Notes under the pieces: generated by a model
Told to the model about the DNA's origin: nothing
Seen by the model: the letters and a program-made list of their open reading frames with translations, nothing else
Databases searched by the model: none
Translations under genes and position numbers: made by a program
Part shown: piece by piece, positions 1-6,466 of the stretch
Position numbering within the stretch: the first letter of the stretch is position 1
How the letters are laid out: each line of letters begins with the position of its first letter
Source of the DNA: Pseudobdellovibrio sp031428275
GTDB lineage: Bacteria > Bdellovibrionota > Bdellovibrionia > Bdellovibrionales > Bdellovibrionaceae
Direction: 5' to 3'
Length of the DNA: 64,000 bases
Assembly (NCBI GenBank): GCA_031428275.1
Contig: JANPPC010000034.1
Span: 17,073-81,072, forward strand

Positions 1-1536
1 AACGGTACTTCGACGTCGAATAAAATTGTGTGGCACTCAACAGTAGGCCCCGATGACATCGTGATTGTTGACCGCAACTGCCATAAATCAAATCTGCACG
101 CGATCATGATGACCGGAGCCACGCCGATTTACTTAGCGCCGACCCGAAATCACTTTGGCATCATCGGGCCCATACCCGAAAGTGAATTTTCAATGGAAAG
201 CATTCAAGCAAAGATCGATGCCAACCCGTTTATCAAAGATAAAACGAAAAAGCCGCGCATCTTAACGTTAACGCAAAGTACATACGACGGCGTCAGCTAT
301 AATGTTGAGACGATTAAAAATAAACTCGACGGCAAGGTCGACACGCTTCACTTTGATGAAGCCTGGCTTCCGCACGCCTCGTTTCATGATTTTTACAAAA
401 ATATGCATGCCATCGGTAAAGATCGTCCGCGCACAAAAGACTCTTTGATATTTTCAACGCAGTCGACACATAAAATGCTAGCGGGCTTAAGCCAAGCCTC
501 GCAAATTTTAGTCGCCGAGTCTGAAAATAAAAAGCTGAATCAAACGATCTTTAACGAAGCCTTTTTGATGCATACGTCGACCAGCCCACAGTACGCAATT
601 ATCGCCTCGTGCGATGTCGCAGCCCAAATGATGGAAGGTGTCGCTGGTACAGCCCTGGTTGAAGAAAGTATCGCGGAAGCGATGGACTTCAGACGAGCCA
701 TGCGTAAAGTCGATATCGAATTCGGTAGCGACTGGTGGTTTAGCGTTTGGGGTCCGGATGAAATTCCCGAAGAAGGTATCGGCACGCGTGAAAACTGGGT
801 GTTAAAGCCAAACGAAAAATGGCACGGCTTCGGTGAAATCAGCGATGGATTCAACATGCTTGACCCGATTAAGACGACTATCTTAACGCCGGGCTTAAGC
901 GTCGACGGAACTTTCGCAAGCGAAGGAATCCCTGCGAACATCGTCACGAAGTACTTAGCCGAACACGGAGTCATCGTCGAAAAGTGCGGGTTGTATTCAT
1001 TCTTCGTGATGTTTACGATTGGCATTACTAAAGGCCGATGGAATACTTTATTGTCGGGCTTACAACAATTTAAAGACGACTACGACCGTAACCAACCGAT
1101 GTGGAAGATCTTACCAAAGTTCGTAGCCGCCAACCCACGCTACGAACGCATGGGGTTAAAAGATTTGTGTAAGCAGATTCACGAAACCTACAAGCAGGCC
1201 GACATCGCACGCATGACGACAGAAATGTATACATCAGTCATGCAACCTGCGATGAAGCCGTCAGATGCGTTCGCAAAAATGACGCACGAAAAAATCGACC
1301 GCGTCGAGATCGAACACCTTGAAGGTAAAGTGACCGCCGTCTTGTTGACTCCGTACCCTCCGGGAATTCCGTTACTGGTGCCCGGTGAAAGATTTAATAA
1401 GACGATTGTCGATTATTTAAAATTCGCGCGCGAAATGAATCAAAAGCTTCCGGGCTTTGAAACGGACGTGCACGGACTTGTAACCGAATACGTCGACGGA
1501 GTGAAAAAATACTACGTCGACTGTGTGAAAGAATAA
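1..1536 (+). CDS. Orn/Lys/Arg decarboxylase, PLP-dependent (5' end outside window)
   Basis: The reading frame is open from base 1, so the N-terminus lies outside the window; the GTG at 28 is internal. The first residues, NGTSTSNKIV, match the NGTS motif of the large acid-inducible type lysine/arginine/ornithine decarboxylases. The PLP lysine is in QSTHKMLAGLSQAS and is followed by MHTSTSPQYAIIAS, also typical. The C-terminal PYPPGIPLLVPGE and PGFETDVHG segments are intact and the protein ends normally. The enzyme would decarboxylate a basic amino acid in the cytoplasm to give a polyamine or its precursor and consume a proton. Substrate cannot be assigned from this fragment. The stop codon is only 9 bases from the end of the convergent DUF2914 gene. 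Confidence 0.9.
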   Translation, partial: NGTSTSNKIVWHSTVGPDDIVIVDRNCHKSNLHAIMMTGATPIYLAPTRNHFGIIGPIPESEFSMESIQAKIDANPFIKDKTKKPRILTLTQSTYDGVSYNVETIKNKLDGKVDTLHFDEAWLPHASFHDFYKNMHAIGKDRPRTKDSLIFSTQSTHKMLAGLSQASQILVAESENKKLNQTIFNEAFLMHTSTSPQYAIIASCDVAAQMMEGVAGTALVEESIAEAMDFRRAMRKVDIEFGSDWWFSVWGPDEIPEEGIGTRENWVLKPNEKWHGFGEISDGFNMLDPIKTTILTPGLSVDGTFASEGIPANIVTKYLAEHGVIVEKCGLYSFFVMFTIGITKGRWNTLLSGLQQFKDDYDRNQPMWKILPKFVAANPRYERMGLKDLCKQIHETYKQADIARMTTEMYTSVMQPAMKPSDAFAKMTHEKIDRVEIEHLEGKVTAVLLTPYPPGIPLLVPGERFNKTIVDYLKFAREMNQKLPGFETDVHGLVTEYVDGVKKYYVDCVKE

Positions 1537-1545
1537 TACGAATGG

Positions 1546-2676
1546 CTACTGGGCTAGCACCGTAAATACGCGTGGCTCAGTAGCTAAGTCTTCGGTCACC
1601 TCAAAATATAATCTTGAGATCTCGTGGCCCATCGAAGTTTCAACCTGCACGCGCCATTCGCCTGGCTGGTAATTCGCTTTCACGGCGTGACCGCGAAAGC
1701 CTTCTTTGCGACCGCCCGTAATTTGTAGCGGAATACGATCGGTACTCTGCCAACCCTTCAATGCATCTTTTCTAGACCACTTAATAAAAATTTGATCCGA
1801 AAATCTTCCCGGAGAATAAATTTGCGCATAGAAATAAATTTTATCATCAGGTCTTGCTTTAAAATCTTGATCCCCTGAATGCCAGAACTTCCACCAAACT
1901 TTTTCAGTTGAAAGCAAATACTGCCCGTTCTTCTTCTCAACAAAGTGATAAATACCTTGCTCTTTCACGCTCAGCGGAACAGGTGGTATCCAACCTAAAA
2001 AATAAAATAATGTAAATACAGCTAAAACACTTAAACCCGGAAATAATAAAGCCTTATGCAAGGTACGTTCATCGGGAATACGACGCTTCAATAAAAAAAG
2101 CTGAACATAAAAAAGCCCCGCCGTGGTCGCAACCGCTAAAAAAAACGGAGTCCAGCCCACGTATCCCAAAAGAAGCGCATACAAAATTGAAACAAAAGAA
2201 AATAAACAAATAGCCGCTAATCCAACCTTAAAACTGACCTTCGATTTTTTGACTAACGGAAGTTCGTTACCAACAACCAACGCGACCATCAGCAGTAGAA
2301 AAATCAAACTACTCATCACGGACGAGCTTTTAATGTAAAACAGCGAATAAATATTCAGTAGGCTTCCAAGTAAAAAATGCAGAAGAAGATTTCGATATTC
2401 CCACGCCCTGACCATAAATCGCGAAGGTCGCCACTTCAAAGACCGATACAGAATTTCAAAATGCACCAGAGCCGCGATCACAAAAAGGTATATGGCCTGC
2501 TGCCACAACGAGAATTGATCATCAATCTCGGTCATCAGTAGCGCGTCAAAAATAAACCCGCCGACGAAGAAAAAGACCTCTAACCGAGCTTCATACTTTT
2601 TAACGAAATCAAGCATGGATTGTTTTATTTTTTGAATCATAGATTTAAATGCTAACGCAATTCTACAGAAATGCAC
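1546..2676 (-). CDS. DUF2914-domain integral membrane protein
   Basis: About 376 residues. The N-terminal two thirds holds roughly seven to eight hydrophobic segments, and the C-terminal ~100 residues are soluble with the DUF2914 pattern: W..D...., GGRKEGFRGHAVKANY, then PGEWRVQVETSMGHEISR and a final FEV. In this family the C-terminal domain is probably periplasmic; function is unknown. The GTG at 2676 has an AGGT about 7 bases upstream; an ATG at 2640 is an alternative without a clear ribosome site. It converges with the decarboxylase gene, and its 5' end touches the decayed HD-domain gene on the other strand. Confidence 0.75.
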   Translation of the reverse strand: MHFCRIALAFKSMIQKIKQSMLDFVKKYEARLEVFFFVGGFIFDALLMTEIDDQFSLWQQAIYLFVIAALVHFEILYRSLKWRPSRFMVRAWEYRNLLLHFLLGSLLNIYSLFYIKSSSVMSSLIFLLLMVALVVGNELPLVKKSKVSFKVGLAAICLFSFVSILYALLLGYVGWTPFFLAVATTAGLFYVQLFLLKRRIPDERTLHKALLFPGLSVLAVFTLFYFLGWIPPVPLSVKEQGIYHFVEKKNGQYLLSTEKVWWKFWHSGDQDFKARPDDKIYFYAQIYSPGRFSDQIFIKWSRKDALKGWQSTDRIPLQITGGRKEGFRGHAVKANYQPGEWRVQVETSMGHEISRLYFEVTEDLATEPRVFTVLAQ

Positions 2677-2689
2677 TCAATTTACCTGT

Positions 2690-2893
2690 TTGAGAAGTAT
2701 TGCCTCAACTGATGACCCTGCGCATGACCTGCTTCATTTTAAAAGAGTTGTATCTCTTACTAAAATGCTTTGCGCCCAAGAGAACGGACGGCTCGAAGTC
2801 GTAGTTCCAGCCGCGTGGCTTCACGATTTTGTTATTATACCTAAAGACAGCCCTCTGGGAAGCAAGAGGGGCTTCAACGTATTAAAGTTATGA
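2690..2893 (+). pseudogene. HD-superfamily hydrolase fragment, truncated
   Basis: A 67-residue frame from a TTG carries the start of an HD-domain phosphohydrolase: DDPAHDLLHFKRV (first metal His region), then VVPAAWLHDFV (the HD dyad), then PKDSP. The family continues for another 100 or more residues, but here the similarity stops after KDSP and the frame closes at 2893. The homologous N-terminal sequence also seems to continue upstream of the TTG into the 5' end of the oppositely oriented DUF2914 gene, without a good start codon. I therefore read this as a remnant, not a functional gene. An imperfect repeat (2988-3050) follows at once, which may mark the deletion that removed the rest. Confidence 0.6.
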
Positions 2894-2987
2894 AAACTTT
2901 TTTGTCTGACCTAAAGAAAGACATTTATAAGCGCTAGCATCTTCGAATTTCGAACGCCTGCGAAGGCGGTATCGCAGGGTGTTCACC

Positions 2988-3050
2988 AAAACTGCGTCTA
3001 CCGCTTTATTTATAGATTCAGACTTATGGGCTCTTTTCAAATTAAGCTAT
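2988..3050. repeat. Imperfect repeat R2, copy 1
   Basis: About 60 bases resemble 21824-21886 next to the tRNA-Gly, with one single-base gap and an exact 13-base core (ATTTATAGATTCA at 3008-3020). The copy near the tRNA carries 14 bases identical to the tRNA-Gly 3' end; in this copy that part is degraded. Just upstream (about 2957-2978) is a perfect 7-base-pair hairpin with stem CCTGCGA. The two R2 copies are 18.8 kb apart. Function is unknown; it could be a remnant attachment site or a dispersed tRNA-derived element. Confidence 0.45.
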
Positions 3051-3063
3051 TCTTCTACAGCAA

Positions 3064-3996
3064 TTAAGAACTTTTACGAACCGAACATTGCGATTCATTA
3101 ATTCTTTTAACACGACTGTGATCATCGATATCAAGGTGACCTTTGTGCTCTTTTAGATCTTCGACTTCACTCTGATGCAGACCTATGTGACCGCTCGTGT
3201 TTTTAATTTCGTGTACTTTGACTCCACAAATAATTATTTTTCCGTGACAGTTTTTAATAGACCGAACAAAAGAGTGCTGACTAGTACCCACCACGATAAA
3301 GTTTCCTTTGTAGTTCTGAATTTTCAAGTCGTCTGAATTAACAATTTTAAACTTGTAATCTTTGTATCCTTTTTTATAGTATTTTTTTATAAATTTGCTG
3401 TCGCAGTATTTTTTCGAATCATCTTCTTTTTTCACACACAATTTATCTTTGTGTTCGCCTCTTTTTTCATCTCTGTCATCTTTTGAGCTATTATGTTTTC
3501 CATAACCATAATGTTTAGCATTTTTCAAGAATCCTAGGTGTTTTCCATTATCATGGTGATTTCGGTCGTCATCATCTTCGTCATCTTCATCGTCGCTGTC
3601 TTCGTCATCGTTTCTACAAACAGGATTAGGAGTGATGACAACTGGATCAGCCTCGATCACAACTGGATCAGCCTCGATCACAACTGGATCAGCCTCGATC
3701 ACAACTGGATCAGGCTCGATCACAACTGGATCAGGCTCGATCACAACTGGATCAGGTACAATCACAACTGGATCAGGTGCAATCACAACTGGATCAGGTG
3801 TAATCACATCAGTTGGAATTATGAATTCACCGGTGGCTGAAACGGCCTGCGCAATGATTGTTGTGCCACTTCTAAGAGATGAGCTATCTAAATTTGCCGT
3901 TGATTCTATATCCCCAGCGCTATTTCCAGAACATCCTTGTAATAAAGCTAAAGCCAGTAAAGTAACTAAACTGAATTTTTTTTGCATCAACATCAT
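3064..3996 (-). CDS. Lipoprotein with tandem DPVVI repeats, acidic linker and a short solenoid-like C-terminus
   Basis: 310 residues, not recognised as a named family. Residues 1-22 are a signal peptide with the lipobox LLQGC, so the mature protein should be lipid-anchored. Around residues 63-125 is an array of a seven-residue Pro-Asp-Pro-Val-Val-Ile unit, encoded by eight 21-base DNA repeats. Next comes a stretch rich in Asp/Glu, then a Lys/His/Asp-rich stretch. The last ~110 residues show a spaced pattern (LKIQNYKGNFIV, IKNCHGKIIIC, IKNTSGHIGL, LKEHKGHLDI) that looks like four short rungs of a beta-solenoid. The repeat plus charged linker could be a stalk holding the solenoid away from the membrane. 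It is followed on its promoter side by a 473-base gap. Confidence 0.7.
   Translation of the reverse strand: MMLMQKKFSLVTLLALALLQGCSGNSAGDIESTANLDSSSLRSGTTIIAQAVSATGEFIIPTDVITPDPVVIAPDPVVIVPDPVVIEPDPVVIEPDPVVIEADPVVIEADPVVIEADPVVITPNPVCRNDDEDSDDEDDEDDDDRNHHDNGKHLGFLKNAKHYGYGKHNSSKDDRDEKRGEHKDKLCVKKEDDSKKYCDSKFIKKYYKKGYKDYKFKIVNSDDLKIQNYKGNFIVVGTSQHSFVRSIKNCHGKIIICGVKVHEIKNTSGHIGLHQSEVEDLKEHKGHLDIDDHSRVKRINESQCSVRKSS
3640..3807. repeat. Eight tandem 21-base repeats inside the lipoprotein gene
   Basis: Eight consecutive 21-base units, each beginning AACTGGATCAG on the plus strand. Units 1-3 are identical, units 4-5 are identical to each other, and units 6-8 each differ at a few bases near the AGGT(A/G/T) position. 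In frame on the minus strand they encode D-P-V-V-I-x-P. The near-identity of neighbouring units suggests recent expansion or slippage, and copy number is a likely source of length variation between strains. Confidence 0.9.
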
Positions 3997-4469
3997 ATTG
4001 TGCTCCTTGAACCAAACTATTCAGCAAAACGAATGCTCGCCAAAGTCAGCAGAAGCCCCTGAAAGTTAATGAAAAGTGTATAAAAAACTTTTTTGCATAT
4101 TCTTTTTACGAAATGATTAAACTTAATTGATATTTCATTTTGAAACAAATTTTAGGCTTTAGGTTTTTCGTTTCAGATTTTTTTGCAGTGAGAAGTGGTT
4201 TGCTGCCGAAATAAAAGAATTCCTTAGACAATGTTGCTGTTAGCGAGGTTTTAGAAATCAGTGTCGTAATTTGATAGGCTCGCTTAGATCAATTGATTTT
4301 TTATGACTAACTTTTTGACGTTTTGAATTTTGAATTTCTTTATTTTCAGACCGTATTGTTACAAAATTAGAAAAATTTTTAAAGGCTGTTGCTTAGCAAA
4401 TGAAAAGTTTATTCTAGCTTTCAAGGGGACTAGATTAGTAAACCAAAAATTCAACAAGGGGATTATCGA
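3997..4469. other. AT-rich intergenic region between divergent genes
   Basis: A 473-base AT-rich stretch between the divergently transcribed repeat lipoprotein and the small exported protein. It must contain promoters for both. I see a ribosome binding sequence (AAGGGGAT) for the plus-strand gene, but no convincing complete promoter, RNA gene or conserved ORF. Confidence 0.5.
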
Positions 4470-4739
4470 ATGAACAAGCGTTCAAAGTTAGCATTAGCCG
4501 CGGTTTTAACTTTTATCGGGCTACAATTTTCGTCACAGTCAGCTCAGGCCTTCACCCAGGAAGAGTGCCAAATAAAGCACGAAATATTAGTTAGTCGAAT
4601 AGAATCACTTCAGGCCGTGATTCGGCAAGCTTTTGTGTCGAACTTGCGCACTAAGTATGTCATTCAAAAACTTCGTAATCAGCAGATCACACAATTAAAA
4701 GGCGAATACATGAGCCAATGCGCTGAATACATTCCTTAG
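4470..4739 (+). CDS. Small exported protein of unknown function
   Basis: 89 residues. Residues 1-27 form a signal peptide with a clean AQA cleavage site (SSQSAQA, then FTQEEC). The mature part, about 62 residues, has two cysteines near its ends (ECQIKH and SQCAEY) that could form one disulfide, and an amphipathic helical look with Gln, Leu and Arg. The start is supported by AAGGGGAT placed about 7 bases upstream. No family recognised. No operon partner: the next gene is convergent. Confidence 0.7.
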   Translation: MNKRSKLALAAVLTFIGLQFSSQSAQAFTQEECQIKHEILVSRIESLQAVIRQAFVSNLRTKYVIQKLRNQQITQLKGEYMSQCAEYIP

Positions 4740-4847
4740 TTTTCTTCGTTAAAATTGGTGGCATTTTCTGGAGAAACACAGAAGCTGCCACTAGCTCTAC
4801 CTCACAACGCTCGCAAATCATTCTGCCGGAACTGCATGCATTAAAGA

Positions 4848-6191
4848 TTAACTGGCCATCGACTGTCCAAATTTCTTATCAATCTCAATTCCAAGGCTGT
4901 TTAAGAATTTATGCGGAAGCTCTGCGCCGGCAAAAACAAATACATAATTATTTTTTAGAACGACAGTCTCTGATTCCTTTTTAATTTTAATTTCGGATTC
5001 TTGAATTTCTAGAACAGATGAATTGTACCAAATTTTCACTAATCCTTTTTTTTCCATATCTGTAATGCGCTTTATATTGTCTTCATTACAGCGGTCAAAA
5101 GTGGCGCTGCGAACCAAAAGATGGACTCGGTTCTTCCAACGAGCTTCGCCAAGCATTTGTGCGGATTCGACGCCCGCGTTCCCCCCACCAACAACCACGA
5201 CATCACAATTTTGATATTGTTCTGGATCCAGCAAGTTGTAAGTTACTTTAGCTCTGTCTTCGCCTGTTACACCCAGTTTTCTGGGACTGCCGCGCACACC
5301 CATCGCTAGTATCACTTTTCGACTGCTGAATTCGCCTTTACTTGTTTTCATTTTGAATCCATTACCAATTTTTTCTAAACCGATAAACTGGGTTCCTTCA
5401 GTCACTTTTAGATTGGTTTTCTTCTTAACTTCATTCCAATATTCTAATAGCTGCTCTTTAGAAACTTTATTGGATTCAAACTTCATTTTTCCTACAATTG
5501 GCAATTCGAAGGGGTGACTCATGACAACTTTTTGGCGCGGAAAATTATAAACTGTTCCACCAAAGCCGCCCTGCTCTATAAGCAGATACTTTTTCTTACT
5601 AGCAATCGCAACTAACCCTGCTGCTAAACCTGCTGGCCCTGCACCAACGATGATTACATCGTAGTCGCATTTCTCACTGCTTACCTGAGATAGTGAATGC
5701 TGAGCCGCCATAATTCCTTGCTTGATGGCGTTTCGAATTAATCCCATTCCACCAAGCTCGCCGGCAATGTATAACCCAGAAACATTCGTTTCAAAGTTTG
5801 TAGTAACACGCGGAATATCCATACCGCGTGATTTGGTACCAAATACTAATTTAATTGCATCATAAGGACAGGCCCTTTCACATTCGCCATGTCCAACACA
5901 TTTTGTTGGACCAACGAGCACCGCTTTATGATTAATCATTTTTAAAATGTCACCTTCTGGGCATACTTTCGTACAGGCACCGCAACCAGCGCAAAGGGCT
6001 GGATCAATTTCAGGGTGCAAAGTAAGAGGCTCATTCATATTTGATTTTATTGCCTTATCTAAAATTTTTATTGCAACTTTGTGATGTTTTTCACGCTTAA
6101 GAATTTGCAGTAAAACAAAAATACCGGCCACGAAAAAAAATGTGAAATAGAGATTATCGATTAAAAAGTTTAATAGCTTTTCAAGTTTCAT
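4848..6191 (-). CDS. Membrane-anchored ferredoxin / FAD-dependent NAD(P) oxidoreductase
   Basis: 447 residues. A transmembrane anchor (about 13-28) is followed by a two-cluster ferredoxin domain: C67..C70..C73...C77-P and C98..H101..C104...C108-P. In the second motif the second Cys is replaced by His. After a linker (about 125-165) resembling the FAD-contacting C-terminus of such enzymes comes a thioredoxin-reductase-like fold with two dinucleotide motifs, VGAGPAGLAAG (FAD) and VGGGNAGVESA (NAD(P)H). The redox CxxC of true thioredoxin reductases is absent. The predicted role is electron transfer between NAD(P)H and iron-sulfur or haem partners at the inner membrane. Its placement beside multihaem cytochrome genes suggests it belongs to that pathway, which is an inference. 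Confidence 0.75.
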   Translation of the reverse strand: MKLEKLLNFLIDNLYFTFFFVAGIFVLLQILKREKHHKVAIKILDKAIKSNMNEPLTLHPEIDPALCAGCGACTKVCPEGDILKMINHKAVLVGPTKCVGHGECERACPYDAIKLVFGTKSRGMDIPRVTTNFETNVSGLYIAGELGGMGLIRNAIKQGIMAAQHSLSQVSSEKCDYDVIIVGAGPAGLAAGLVAIASKKKYLLIEQGGFGGTVYNFPRQKVVMSHPFELPIVGKMKFESNKVSKEQLLEYWNEVKKKTNLKVTEGTQFIGLEKIGNGFKMKTSKGEFSSRKVILAMGVRGSPRKLGVTGEDRAKVTYNLLDPEQYQNCDVVVVGGGNAGVESAQMLGEARWKNRVHLLVRSATFDRCNEDNIKRITDMEKKGLVKIWYNSSVLEIQESEIKIKKESETVVLKNNYVFVFAGAELPHKFLNSLGIEIDKKFGQSMAS

Positions 6192-6258
6192 ATTTGCATA
6201 TCGGACAGATTAAACCGAGTATTAAATGAATTCTAGCCTCGTTAAAACACACCAAATT

Positions 6259-6287
6259 TTGACAAGACCCTAGCTAAAAGATATACA
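6259..6287 (+). promoter_or_regulatory. Sigma-70-type promoter upstream of the 21-haem lipoprotein gene
   Basis: TTGACA at 6259-6264 is a perfect -35 box, followed after exactly 17 bases by TATACA at 6282-6287. Transcription would begin near 6294 and leave a 5' leader of about 170 bases before the ATG at 6467. The spacing and the perfect -35 make this the best promoter I found in the redox cluster. Confidence 0.55.
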
Positions 6288-6466
6288 TTAATGACATCAT
6301 TTTTTTGAAACGCGACCAAGGTCATAAAGAACTATTGTCAATTCTATCGTTTCAGTTACTTAATGAGACAGCTGACATTAATCGAGTGAAAGCAAGGAAG
6401 AAAACGATTATCCTTTTAGTTGGAAAACAGTTCTTGATTTCGCCGGTTTGATCACAGGGAACACAA

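Noticed and set aside
540..1025. 161-codon minus-strand frame inside the decarboxylase gene
   Set aside because: The plus strand is a clear PLP decarboxylase; the opposite frame has no family features.
2849..2873. Hairpin in the HD fragment as a terminator
   Set aside because: The stem needs a bulge and is not followed by a T run.
2941..3010. tRNA-like sequence (GGTAGACGCAG on the minus strand)
   Set aside because: The start of a D-arm is suggestive of tRNA-Leu, but no anticodon or acceptor stem can be folded; treated only as a degenerate repeat.
3640..3807. CRISPR-like array
   Set aside because: Units are directly abutting 21-mers without spacers and are in frame within a coding gene.
3538..4069. 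Plus-strand repetitive frames opposite the repeat lipoprotein
   Set aside because: They are the 21-base repeats read on the other strand. The minus-strand frame has a signal peptide, lipobox and start; these do not.
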